64,000 nt of DNA from Paramecium pentaurelia (lineage: Eukaryota; Ciliophora; Oligohymenophorea; Peniculida; Parameciidae). A program made the position numbers and the translations under genes. Shown here piece after piece: positions 23,598 through 35,846 of the stretch. The notes beneath the pieces are model-generated. The model searched no databases. It was given only the letters and a program-made list of their open reading frames with translations, and was not told where the DNA came from. The stretch is taken from contig CAJJDO010000012.1 of the NCBI GenBank assembly GCA_905183005.1, forward strand, positions 62,001-126,000, read 5' to 3'. The stretch's first letter is position 1; every line of letters begins with the position of its first letter.

Positions 23598-24070
23598 ATG
23601 GCTTCCTTATCAAGTGAAAGCAATACCAAGGATAGTGAAACCTTAAAAGAATTATTGAAATAGAGACCCAGAATCTAAAAAAAATAACAATAAACCAAAA
23701 TTAACAAATCCAATTCAAATCCTATTTGGAATCCAGAAGATTTAAAGAAATTAGAAAAATGTGTTTCTATTTTAGGAACTGATTTCGATTTAATATAGTT
23801 ATTATTTAAGAATCGAACTAGAAAATAAATTATGGTTTGTATTTTTTCAATTGATTTTAAAACTATAGAATAAATACAAAAAGGCTAAAATACAATATGA
23901 TCGTAAACATAAGGAAAAATTTTTAAGAATTAAAGAAGCACTCAATAAAGAATAGGAAGTCTAGAGGCATCGTTTAGGAAGCATAGATTCAATTGATTTA
24001 GTAATAAAAATGAACATAATATTAGAATATTGCTTTAGATATTCATGAACTTAGCACAAAAAAGGAGTGA
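23598..24070 (+). CDS. BDP1-like TFIIIB B'' subunit (SANT domain), compact
   Basis: Three exons (introns 23835-23868, 34 nt; 24001-24025, 25 nt) give 137 residues. The core is a BDP1-type SANT domain: WNPEDLKKLEKCVSILGTDF, DLIQLLFKNRTRKQIMNKYK, then a long basic helix. The GTDF...LF..R+R+Q+..K pattern is specific for BDP1 within the Myb/SANT group. BDP1 is part of TFIIIB, which recruits RNA polymerase III to tRNA and 5S genes. The protein is far shorter than yeast or animal BDP1 (about 600 aa or more), keeping only the SANT core and flanking helix. The gene lies about 1 kb from a tRNA gene, probably by chance. Confidence 0.72.
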
Positions 24071-24106
24071 TAATATTATATTAATAATAAATTAAATAAT
24101 ATAATA

Positions 24107-25423
24107 ATGAAAGGAGCACACAAACAATTTGCAAAGACTATGGAAACAAGTCTTGGTGAAAATAGAGTTAAATAATAGTAAAGGTCTTTATAAGAGGGTC
24201 ATTAAGAAATTATAAAGAACCTAATGTCTACAATAATAGGAAAACCTACAATCGTAGAAGCTTAAAGAGTTTTAAGAGTTTTAGATTAGCTTATCTAAAA
24301 TTTAGAATATTGTTTATATTTGGATACTGAATTTATTGGACGCTTTTAAACTGGAAAATTTTTAAAAGATGCAAAGTAACCGCTAACAGAAGAAACTATG
24401 AAACTTTTGTAATCCTAAGCTGAAATAGAACAGAAATATAGACCTTATGCAAATTTAGACACAGCATTGAATCAAGGGGAAGAAATAGATGAGACAAAGA
24501 AAATGGAATCAGAGAGATTAGAAAATTTATTATAAGAAAATTTCAAGAATTTATTAAGAAGACTATAACATTGTCCTAAAGATTATGATATCATTAAAGG
24601 AATGAAAACAAATATCAATACAGAAATGAGTGATTTATTACATTGTGTAAAGTGTATTAAAATAGTTATGTTGAAAAAATTAAGTACAGCTTAAGAAGAA
24701 TAGAATAGTCATGTTAAATAATTAGAAGATTTAAAGTCTAAAGTAAATATATTATTATATAATATAGATAGCAGGATAAGAGAAAACTAAAAGTTAATTA
24801 GAACAAGAATTACAAAAAATTAGATAGGAAAGAACTGCAAATATGAATAAGATGAAAGAAGAAATAGAAAAATTGAAATAATCTATTGCAGAAGTTAAGG
24901 CTAATAAATAAAAGAGATAAGATTAATTGGCCAAAGAAATTTAGACTAAGTATGAGGGATTAGAAAAAGATCATAAAACAAAAGAAGATAAATTATAAGC
25001 AGAACTATAAGCTTAGAGAGCTCGTTTTATAAAAATGAAAGATGAGAATACATAGGAAGAGGCAACATTGAAAAGGCGTAAATAAGTTCAAGATTAATCA
25101 TTATCTGAAGCAATATAAATATATGATCAGATGATGGAGGAATATATGAAAAATTTAACTGATTTATAAAGTGAATGTGCTTCAATAGAGAAATAATTGA
25201 AAGACAGGTAGGAGTATTTCAAAGCAGTTGATTCAGAAAAAGGAAGAGAAAGATAGTTGGAAGAGGAATTCAGAAGATTAAAAGAACTACATTAAATAGA
25301 ATTAGAAAAGAAATCAGAAGCAGCTAAACATATCTAAGCATTCTTATAATAAGTCAAAAGTATGAATTAAATAAAATATTTATAGAACCATCAAAGAAAC
25401 CAAAGAAAGCACCGAAAAAATGA
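24107..25423 (+). CDS. DRC10-like (IQCD) dynein regulatory complex subunit
   Basis: Three exons (introns 24743-24767, 25 nt; 25360-25385, 26 nt) give 421 residues, close to DRC10 in size. The N-terminal part has the helical block EAQRVLRVLDQLIQNLEYC typical of IQCD/IQCG proteins, the middle and C-terminal half is a long coiled coil, and near residue 400 a single IQ-like segment (AAKHIQAFLQQ) precedes a basic tail (KKPSKKPKKAPKK). DRC10 belongs to the nexin-dynein regulatory complex of motile cilia. DRC9/IQCG is a close alternative. Converges on the alpha-kinase gene, 48 bp between stops. Confidence 0.65.
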
Positions 25424-25471
25424 ATGTTAATTTTATATATTAAATAATTTCCATTTTTAATTTATATGCAA

Positions 25472-28153
25472 TCATGTTAATAGTTTACATTTTGTACAAA
25501 AATAAATTGCATACTAATAATCGTTTGGTGTGATAAAAAGTTCAAAATTATACAACTATTTACATTTACTACATGTAAGTGAATTTAGAAATCTTATACC
25601 TTCATTACAAATTTTTATTTCTTGATTTTGTATTTATACTTTATTCACTCTTTTTTCACAATAACATCCGCAATATAAGCATTCTAAATTACCTTAGACA
25701 CATTTCAATTTACATTATTCGCATTTTTCTGGAATTTTCCCTATTTTTACTTCCTAGTTATAGAAACATTTAAATTATTTTCTACAACAAATGCAAATTA
25801 GTTGAATTGGTTCTTCATCTTCTAAACAATTATTACAAACACAAGAATTTTCTTTAAAATAGTCTTCATATGTCAAATCTTTAAATTCTCCACAAATTTA
25901 ACATATAACACTTATGAAATCTTGTGGATCCCTTTTCCAAACTAATATATTACTTGAGTCTTCTTAATTATCTGGAATAAATTCTTATTACTATTAAGAA
26001 TATGAATATTTCTTCAAATTAAGTTGTTTACAAATTTCATGACATTTAGGATGTTATTATTCAAAAAAGTAAATAAGTCCTTCTTATTAAAAATTTGAAT
26101 CATCATTAAGAATTTCTCGAATTTTTTAATCAATTGTATGAATAGTTGGATCAGATAAAATATTATTTTTACCTTATAAATCCGTGATAATTAGTTTTCC
26201 TTCAGTAGCCACATAAGAATAATGAGAGAAGGCGGTGTAATAATATTCATCTTGATCAACAAATTTAGCATTATTAGTATATTTTTTCCATTCCTAAAAA
26301 TTTGGTAGGTTTATATAAGTTTCTGCAAAAATTTAAGTAACACCCATGAATGGTTCTTCTAGTTCATAAATAATTGGGGAAACATAAAAAATTGGAGGTG
26401 CTCCTTTGATGGATAAAGTTTTTAATCTAAACCCCTCTGCTAATTATTAAGCTATTAGTAAAGAAGTATATCTGATTTTTATGAATTGTTGATAAGATTT
26501 TAAGTTCTCTTATGATATGGTTTGTTTTTGATTATATTCATTTACAATGTATTTTGGTAATTTTAAAACCAAATTTCTATTTAGAACTATATCGAATAAT
26601 TTAAAAATTAAGCATTCTGCCCCTTTGTCCTTTTCTTCCAATATTTCTTAATATTTATTAATAATCAATAAAGTATCTCCTTCAATTTTATTATTTTTTT
26701 CCTATTCTAAGAAATTTTACCAGTAATCAATATTATTATCCCTTAATAGTGAATTATTAATTTCTAGTGGTTTATATTTACTAAATTTAGCCTTTATTTT
26801 AATAGTTTTCTTAGTTTTGGATGTTTTAGCTTCAGATTATTTTAAGGATGTTCTAAGTGAAAACAGAACTGATTCGTGAAAACTATCTGGAGTGGTTTTA
26901 GTAATAATTAAACTAGGAAAAGCAGACTTCATTTTATTAAACATCAAATTTGTATTTTCTGTAAGTTTAAGACAAGTAAAGAAATTATTTACTTTTAATT
27001 CGAAATACTTTTTCATGATATTCTCCAAATCTCCTTCCTATACTTTATCAAAATGATCATCTTTTAGATGTTCATGATAAGGACCATGAGAAGGACTATC
27101 ACAAATTAAAAAAGTGCATAAAACACTATCTTCATCTTTACTGATATTGAGTCTGATTCCTTTTACTAATGCTCCAATAACATTTTCTGGATCATCTCCT
27201 CCTCCTTTCGCTTACAATTTTTTTAGAAACTCCAAGGTAACCTTAGATTCAGTTGTGAATTCACGATATAATAGATTATCTTCATCATCATAATCTCTAT
27301 ATGCTACTAAGGCTGTTCTTACTATATGTTTTTTTTTATCTAGTTATGTCTAAAATTCATTGATAATTTAACAAATATTTTCTTTAGCTGATTTCAACCA
27401 TCTTTACATACTTCCAGTGTTATCAATTATAAATAGAACATCTATTATTTATGCTTTCAAAACTATTTTTTTCATTCGGTTATATTAAATTTTTTCAAAG
27501 TATTAATTTACAATTTCTTGATTCATCATTTTTGATGATTAATCTATCAATTATGTGGATTAATCATAAATACATTATCTTCTTCTTGTATCTTTAATAT
27601 CCTTAAAATTACTATTTTTTAAACATTCCCATTCTATATGATTGTTTTAACAACTAGTTTAAAATTGGCATAGACCTTATAAATATTATATACATATATC
27701 ATTTGGCAATTTATGATTCTTACCATTTTCTATTTCTTCAGGATTTAAATCATGAATATTAAATTCTTAATATGCTTCCTTTTTAATTTCTTACCAATTG
27801 AAATGTTTCAATTAGCATTCTTATTTATTCTTACATTCATCTATTAAATCTTCAATACAAATGTTTTCAGCCCATTTTCGATGTAAAAATCTACAATCTT
27901 GTTTACCCTAACATAAATTCTATTTTTTGCAAAGGTTAAAACAATATACTCCATTAATTTTTCCTGATTACAAATAAACTTTACATTCCTTATTTGAAAA
28001 ATGCAATAAAGATTCATTACAATCATCTTACTTTTTTTGCAAATGCTAAATGCAAACTCCTGCAAAGCATCTAGGATGCAATAAATTACAAACTTCATTC
28101 TTGCATTAAATGTTATCTATACAAAGTTCATTTATTTTTGATAAGAAAATCAT
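25472..28153 (-). CDS. VWA / alpha-kinase protein (VwkA-like) with Cys-rich zinc regions
   Basis: One intronless frame of 894 codons. Residues 1-150 carry repeated Cys/His clusters (CKNEVCNLLHPRC; CKKQNLCQGKQDCRFLHRKW) like CCCH zinc fingers. Residues about 235-430 are a VWA domain with a MIDAS motif (LFIIDNTGSM) and VRTALVAYRDYDDED. Residues about 520-720 are an alpha-kinase domain: EPFMGVTQIFAETYINLPNF, TDLQGKNNILSDPTIH and the zinc site HPKCHEICKQLNL. The C-terminal 150 residues have more CxxC pairs (LTCSKCKQ, YFCTKCK). VWA plus alpha-kinase matches the Dictyostelium VwkA/eEF2K class of atypical Ser/Thr kinases; the zinc-rich ends are an addition. Kinase activity is inferred from motifs only. 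Confidence 0.85.
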
Positions 28154-28247
28154 ATTTATATGTATTTTATTTTGATATAAAAATAAGAAATCTTATCAAA
28201 TAAAAAATACTATTATCATAGATTTATAATAACACATAATAATTAAA

Positions 28248-30443
28248 TCAAATCCTAAGCTTTTATTCATATAATTATCTATTCTATTAAAGTTTATTAA
28301 GTCTCTCTCTCACTTCACTCAAACTATCGTTTTTAATAAGTGAATTCTCTTTCGAAAATTCTAGTTTTTTCTTAGGGCTTGGAGTATCTGATTCAAAATT
28401 TTCAGATGATTTTAAAATCTTTTTCATATACTTCGCATGTTTATGAGCTGATTCTAACAATTCCTGTATAGTTTTGCCATTGGGACTCTCTTATTTTTGT
28501 TTCTTTGGAATATTCAAATTTTATTATGATAACTAATTTTAACATTATGAAGTTTTCATTTGAGAAGATAGACTTTATCTACTGTCTTTAAGAGTGCCAA
28601 AATTACCTAATTGAGACTTTAATTTTATAATTTCAGCATCCTTTTCTCTAAGTTTACTTTATAATTAGTTATTTAAATCAGTTAATTCTTTATTTAATCC
28701 TATAATTGTTTATACCTCTAAAGCTTAAGGTTTTTGTAAATCTGAATATACACTCGTACGTAATAAACTTAATTCTTACATTAATTTTGCATTTTAAGTT
28801 TATAAAGATTCAATTCTATGATTAGCAATAGTTAAGCCTTCTGATAATTTTTAATGTTATTATAATGAATTACTTGTTTGTGAAGCTAAAGTTTTATTTT
28901 AAGATTACAAATTTCCTATTTCAAATTCATATTACTAGATCAAAACACCTCTTTATTGGAATGATTCCCTTTCTTTACTGTATTATTCTACCAATTATTC
29001 ATTCACTTATTATTCATAATTTAATTATTCAGTTAATTCACTTAATTAATTCTTAAATTGATTTAGTTATGAAGTTTCATCATCCTAATATTATTTAAGT
29101 GAATCTTTAAAGTTTTATAATTAATTAGTTAGACCATCAATTTCTTCATTTTTAACCTTCAATTAATTTTCTAAATTATCAATGTAATCTTCATATTTTT
29201 CTAATTTAGAAATAGCATCCTTTTAAAAAGTTTAATGTCTCTAACATTATTATTTAAGATCTTTAATTTGACTTTCTTAATTTGCAATTGTACTTGAATA
29301 ATTCTCAATTTAAACTTATAAATTATCAATATCCTCACTTTTGACATCTAAGAGTTTTCTCAAATCAATATTACATTATTCTAATTCCACAAATTTAGAC
29401 TTTAATTCTCTATTTATTTTTTCTAAAGCACTTCTTTCATCACTTTCAATCTATAAAGTCTTAGCCAAATATTCTTTTTCTGTAGTAACAGGTTAAGGTG
29501 GTCTAGATATAGCAATAGCATAATTTATTCCAACACCAAAATGCTAGATATTCTTTAACACTTTAACTGCCTCTGTTCTAGTTTATGTATCTCCTACTCC
29601 TAATTCTCCATTTACATTACTACCCCATGAATATAACTATCCTTAAGTATCTACACCTAATCCAAGAGTTCCATTTAATTTGACATCAACAATATCATTT
29701 AAAAATAATGTAGGTTTAGAAAATGTTCCAAAACAACCTGATCCCCAAATATATAGATTTCCACAACTTATTGCAGCTGAATGATTTCCTGCAGCAATTA
29801 AATCTACTTTTGGTATATCAACTAATATTGGTTTAAAGGAATTCTTAACTCCTTAGATACCTAATTATCCTAAATTATTAGATCCACAAGCTAATAATTA
29901 TTAATTAATTTTAATTAATGAATGTGATACACCACATGCTACAGTCAAAACATTATCCATAACATGAGTTACTTCATTTATTCTTTTAGTGTTTTAAATA
30001 CCACATTATCCTGAATCATTAGCACCTATTGCATATAATTGATTTTTGTTATTTATCATCATAGTATGTCTAGCACCACATTTTACAAATCTTATTGATT
30101 ATCCTATTTATTTTGGTAATGTGATATCATTCAAAACCTTTCCCCAAACAAAAGCATTATTGTTAATATTTAAAGAAATATTATGATTCCAACCACAATC
30201 CATATCAATAATATTTGATTATATTAATTAAGGTGTCAATGATCTCTCAGAATAATCATCACTTCCAATTCCTAAGACACCATAATTATTTGTTCCTAAT
30301 GCATATAATTAATTAGTATTAGATAGAAATAACATATGTTCTTCTCCACATGATACTTTGGTTATTTGGAAATTTATGATTATTTATTTAGGTGTAGTGG
30401 TTTCTTCTTATTAAGGTGTAGTTCCCCAAATATAAACTGACAT
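28248..30443 (-). CDS. RCC1-repeat protein with long C-terminal coiled coil
   Basis: A single 732-codon frame. Residues 1-310 form about six or seven RCC1 blades (SVYIWGTTP; LYALGTNNYGVLGIGSDD; VKCGARHTMMINN; LLACGSNNLGQLGIQG; LYSWGSNVNGELGVGDT). Residues about 320-640 are a Gln/Glu/Leu-rich coiled coil. The tail (GKTIQELLESAHKHAKYMKK onward) is basic and Ser-rich. RCC1 propellers act as Ran exchange factors or as protein-binding platforms; the fused coiled coil fits a basal-body or cortical scaffold better than nuclear RCC1. That role is inference. Confidence 0.8.
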
Positions 30444-30619
30444 TTTAATCGTTAAATATTCAAAATTATTAAATATTAAATATTAAATTTACTAATATTC
30501 AAGTTTTCTAAGAATACTTTATTTCTATAATAAGAACTTATTATGGATCTTGATTTATTAATATGATCCAAAATTATAATGAAAATAATAAATAAAGTAA
30601 AAAATAACAATTAGAATAT

Positions 30620-32593
30620 TCAATTCATAATAAATTTATTGCAAATTTAACGAATATTTTCTTTTACATCTGAACTTTCAAGATCATCATTTGTATCTGG
30701 TAAATTACTTATTTTTTTATTTAAATCTTTCAAATCTTAAATTGCTTCATTCATCAAAGTTTCTTATTTTTCATTTTTAACTAAAATTGTTCTGCTACTT
30801 TATAAATTATTTTTTCCAATTTACAAAGATTAAAGTAGTGTATAAATAACTTTCATTTACATAGTTATTATTTCATGAAGTTCACTCATTCTTGTAGAAT
30901 TATTAAGTTTTTTTACTATCATATCTGTTAATATATCACAATTATATATAATTGTTTATACAGATTAGCTACGTTTTGTATTTTGCAATAACCATTTTAA
31001 AGCATCTTATAGTTTTTAATCATTTTTCACTAATAATTCAGTTCTTCGAGTATCTGTCTTTATTTAATTCAATATTACTTTATATATAAGATCTAAATAT
31101 TTATTTTTTAATAGTTCATTTTAATTTAAAGTTTAAGTAATGTAATATTTTATTTGATCTTTAATAGATGTATTTTCCCTATAACTAAATTCTTCTTAAA
31201 ATAATTCTAGAATTTCAAATAAATCTTAATTTGAAATATTATTATTTTATTCTTACTCTTAAAATTCATTAAGTAATTGTTGAAATTATTCTACTTCTTA
31301 AAATACTTTCTAAAAGTTTGTTTTCATTTCATTATACTCTTATAAATCAATAGATAACTATGGAGATTATTTGTTTAAAGTTTAGGTGGATTATAAACTA
31401 GAGTAATTAGAGGATTTTGTTTATTTCTTTTGTAATTTTTAATTGCTAATACAAGATTAATTTTCTTTATTTTCATCTTGAATATTATCTTAGATTGTTG
31501 CTTTTTTAATAGCTTTTTCAATAATTTATATATTATCCAAAATAATTTATGATTTCTATAGTAGTTCTTGCTCTGTTTATATTACTAATTCAGATAAAGA
31601 TTTGATTTCTTATTATTAAATTTCAATAAAATCATTTGCTTATTGATTTAGTTTAATTAATTCTTCAATATCTTTTTAATCACAACATTCTAAATTGTGC
31701 TTTAATTATTTAATTATTTCTTATTGAATCTTGTTCTTTTCTCTTAAAATCCAAACCTCTTCTGATAATTAAATAATTTATGTTTCCAAATCTTAATTAG
31801 ATTTAATAAAATTATCAATTTAAGATGTTTAGATTCTTTAATTTAATTAGTTATTTGCTTTAAAAATGACTTATTCAATAAACTAAACAAATTCTTATTA
31901 AATGCTTAAATTATTCTGTAAATCAAAATCAGAAAAATTAATTTCTATTGTTTATATTTCTTAATATCTCTTTGGAGTAGGTATTGTTTACATTTTTGAA
32001 ACTCTTGAAGATTGGATTTTTGTTTCCTAGAGAAATTTATCAGCTTCTTCTAAACCTTTGAAATTAAAATTAGATGCCAATGATAAATCTAATTTAAAGT
32101 TATTACAAGGAGCTTGATTCACATTTTATTATTATTATTATTGAGGGGTCTTTGTGGATTAGTTTATAAGATTTTATCTATTTTCTTTATTATTTATTTT
32201 TTCTTTTAACAAGTCTTATATATCGCGTTTAAGATTTTCATTTTCTTACATTATTTATTCATGTTATTTAAGCTTAGTTTTTAATTTTTTATGAGCCTTT
32301 GTTTTAGTTTCTAATTTAAGTTTTAGATCTGCATTTTCCTATTTTAATTATTCAATCAATAAATCAGACTTATTAAATTAAAATGTAGAATATTGTTATT
32401 GATTATGATGAAATGGTTGAACTGATGCTAATTACTATTCTAAAAATTAATTTTATTCTTTGACCTTTGTTAATTCTTCAGCAGACTTTTGTAATAAATA
32501 TTCATAATCCTGTAATAAATTGACATCTTAACTAAATGAATAAGCTGAATCACTTTTGCAACTACCACTTTTTTTATATTTTTAAACCGACAT
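30620..32593 (-). CDS. large coiled-coil protein, unknown function
   Basis: A single frame of 658 codons from ATG 32593 to TGA 30620-30622. Almost the whole protein is predicted helical and rich in Gln, Glu, Lys and Leu. Two main coiled coils (about 30-150 and 270-640) are split by a Q-run (codons TAA repeated near 32130) and a short conserved-looking segment (KGLEEADKFLQETKIQSSRV). No enzyme motif or membrane segment. It lies in a run of four minus-strand genes for repeat or coiled-coil proteins, a common make-up of ciliary and cortical components. Not assigned to a family. Confidence 0.6.
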
Positions 32594-32640
32594 GTAATCT
32601 GTTAATTAAAATTAAATAGTGTGTGGTATATATTTTATAA

Positions 32641-33878
32641 TCATTCTTTTGAAACTAATCTTCCTTTATCCCAAATTCCAACAATTTCTTTTCCATCCAA
32701 TTCTGTAAGTACACCAATTCCATTTTGTTTACCTTAAATCCAAGTACCCTTTAAAGTTTTACCATCTGAAAAATAAAATATGCCTTATCCATCTTTTTTA
32801 TCTTCTTTATAATCTCCAACATATCTATTCCCATTTGGCCATTTAAATGTGCCTTTACCATGCATTTAATTCTTCAACCACTCACCAGTATATTCTTGAC
32901 CATCTGGCCATTTATATGTTCCAAAACCTTAAATCTAATCTTTAACATAAGTTCCTTCATAACTATTACCATTGACCCATGTATATCTACCTCTTCCATT
33001 TTTCATACCATTAAGATATTACCCTTAATATTAATCACCTGATATCCAATATTCAATAGCATAACCATTCTTTTCATTATCTTTCCATTCTCCTTCATAA
33101 TAATTACCCTCACTATCTACAAATTTTCCAAATCCAAATTATAAATCATTCATCCAATTACCTTCCTGTAAATTTACAAAACCTAAATTTTACATAATAT
33201 GATCCATCTGGTTATATCAGTCTCCCAAATCCATTAGCTTAATTATTTTACCAGTATCCTTCATAATATGTACCATTTGGCCAAAATTAACGTCCTCTAC
33301 CTTATTTTTATCTATTATTCCATTATCCAACATATATTATGCCCGTATTTATAAATTTCTATAATACTTGGTACAAATTTACTTGTGGAGATAATGATAT
33401 AGAATCAATAAATTTTGTATCATTATCAAGATCATATCTGAAAGGTTATAATGTATTTAAGATATTAAGAACTTTAATATTTTAGATTTTTGGTTCTGAA
33501 ACTTGAACAATTGTATCTTATTCATCTTCATTTTAATTTTGGTTTTTATTATTTTCTTAATTTAAGTTATGATATTTCATAGGCTGAACTTTTGAAAGAT
33601 CACTTTTACTATGAATTGATCTTTCATTGATTTCAGATCTAGGAGATGTAAACTAAATTAGATATTTTAGATACTTCACTAAAATATATTTATTTAGATG
33701 TATTTTCTTTGACTTAAATCATGTTGGTCTATTTGGGTGGTTGCTGATATTCTTGAAGTTGGTTTTAATTTCTTTAAGAAGGCTCAACACTTGCATTTTA
33801 GGTTTTTGTAGATTAATTTTGAATTTATGGTTATAATCTTTAAGAAGTTTGTTGCTTTTTGACACAAACTGTGCCCAT
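32641..33878 (-). CDS. MORN-repeat protein
   Basis: Three exons (introns 33653-33674, 22 nt; 33166-33193, 28 nt) give 395 residues. The first 170 residues are Gln/Ser-rich and begin MGTVC, a possible N-myristoylation/palmitoylation signal. From about residue 180 there are about nine MORN repeats of 23 residues (YYEGYWQNNQANGFGRL, YEGTYVKDQIQGFGTYKWPD and similar). MORN arrays bind membranes or act as structural rods and are common in ciliate cortex and cilia. The second intron lies inside a repeat and its removal restores the array. Confidence 0.82.
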
Positions 33879-33922
33879 TTCAATTTTTAATTTATATATT
33901 TATATAGTATATTAACTAAATC

Positions 33923-34875
33923 TCATCTTATATATTGGTTTTCGTCCTTAGCATAACTTTATTACATTCTTGATTGATTCATTCTAGATTATTGCATAAT
34001 AGCTAAAATTTAATGAGTATACTTTACATTAATTTTTGCATGATTTATCTAATCTAGTCATCTCTTAAACTTATTGACTTTCTAATTCTTTTCTAACATT
34101 TTGATATTTTTATAATAATCTAATTACATTATATACAAATTAATTACTTTTCTAATTCTTAAGATCTAATTTTTCTTTACTCTTCTTATCCACTTAAAAT
34201 TCTTTATGTAAGTGCATTCAATTCATTAATCTATTTTTATCTAAGTTAACTTATTAAATTCCTTATTTTTTATTATCTACCTACTGTCCATTTCTCTAAT
34301 TCATCTCTCTCTGAAGCTAAGATTTTTTATTAGATTAAATGGGCTTCCATATAACTATATAATTTATTTAATTTTTATACTTTTCCTATTTGGCTAATTG
34401 TTCTTCTGTTTTTCTTAAAGCCAATAACTCAGCTGAGTCTTTTGGTTTTACAGGAATAGAATTTTCAAGTTCTTCTGAAAATTATCTTAACTCATCCTCA
34501 TGTCTTTAAAGTGTTTATTCTTTAACTTTTTGAGCTTCTGAATCAAATTCCATCATTTTCTAATCCCAAAATGTATTGAATTGATTGAATTCATCGCAAT
34601 GAGCTTTTTCTATTTCCTACTTCTCAGAACAATGTCTATCTTTGACATCTCCTTTATTTTTAGAATCAAGTTCTTTCTTAAGTTCAGCCAGTCTCTTTTT
34701 TGCTTGATCAGCCTCAAGATATTTTCCAGCCTTTTCACAGCTCTTTTAATGATCATATAAGATTTAGCTAATATTTAAATAAATTGAATTACATATATTC
34801 TTCTAAGTCTCCCTATTAGGCTGGTAGCGTATTAGTATTCTTTCTTGATGAAGTAGGTCTTTAAAATGAACTCAT
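33923..34875 (-). CDS. conserved-looking coiled-coil protein
   Basis: Five exons (introns 25, 26, 28 and 25 nt) give 282 residues; the spliced length is an exact multiple of three. Helical throughout, with charged segments such as KAGKYLEADQAKKRLAELKK, IEKAHCDEFNQFNTFWDQKM and DSAELLALRKTEEQLAKQEK. The sequence is less Q/N-rich than other unknowns here, so probably conserved among ciliated eukaryotes, but I cannot name it. The 3' end converges on nothing; the MORN gene follows on the same strand with 44 bp between. Confidence 0.6.
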
Positions 34876-35846
34876 TGTAACAGAAAATAAATATTGTTAA
34901 ATTTTAATAATGACGTTAAAAAATTAATTCTTGCTTAAAATTCTACATAAATCAATTATTGGTAACATAATAAAATATAGTTTTCTTATTTCTCTATTCT
35001 AATTAGATACTATTTATTATTATTATAACTAAATAATATTGTGAGTAGTACTCTAAGATCTAAGATGGATGGAAAAAGTTCAAAAATTCTGAAAACATCA
35101 AAAAATCTAATCCACAAAACAATGCAAAACAAATTAGATATTATGTTATCAATATCTTAAACTAAATAATAGAATCCATTTTTATTTAACAATTAATTTA
35201 TTTTATATCTAATTATTCTACTTGAAACCTTAATGAAACTAATCTATAAACATTATATTTATCAATTATTAAGTAAATTTATAGCTAAGTTTTCTATCCT
35301 TTACTTATGATGTGATTTTTTATATTGAAATAATTGATTCAATTAATTTATAACCTTAATTCCCAAATTCTTATATTAATAAAAATTCATTTCCAAAATA
35401 TGTTATTCTATTATAATATCTTCCTTTTATACTTTATATTAATTTATACTATATAGAAAGAATAATTCATATTTAATCCTTTCTATGTTATAAATTTAGT
35501 CTTTAAATCAAATAGTGTTTCAAAAATTTCATCCTTTAAGATAATATCGAAGATTTTTATTATCATCAAAAATATAATTAATTCTTATTTATTTTAAATT
35601 TTCATTCTAATTATATTTTCTTTGATATTAATATAATTTTGAGAAGAATCTCTAAAGAAATGATAACTCTTACTGTGGTTAAATTAAAATTCTTATTGGT
35701 TGATTAAAATCTACTACAAATTTAATATTTAAAATTTATTTAGATTAGGTTTTATTAGCTTCTCATTATTATTTATATAGACTCTTATTAACAATTTTAT
35801 TACTAATTAATCACTACAATTTAAATATAAAATATATAAATTAAAT
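34876..35846. other. intergenic, with one weak ORF
   Basis: About 970 bp upstream of two divergently transcribed genes. A plus-strand frame 35065-35310 (82 codons, starting MDGKSSKILKTSKNLIHKTM) is open but has no recognisable feature and ends in the I/L/Y-rich translation expected of AT-rich noncoding DNA. I see no other gene or repeat. Confidence 0.35.

Noticed and set aside
24107..25423. Identification of the coiled-coil gene as a myosin or tropomyosin-like protein.
   Set aside because: The IQCD-like N-terminal block and single IQ segment fit a dynein regulatory complex subunit better; no motor domain is present.
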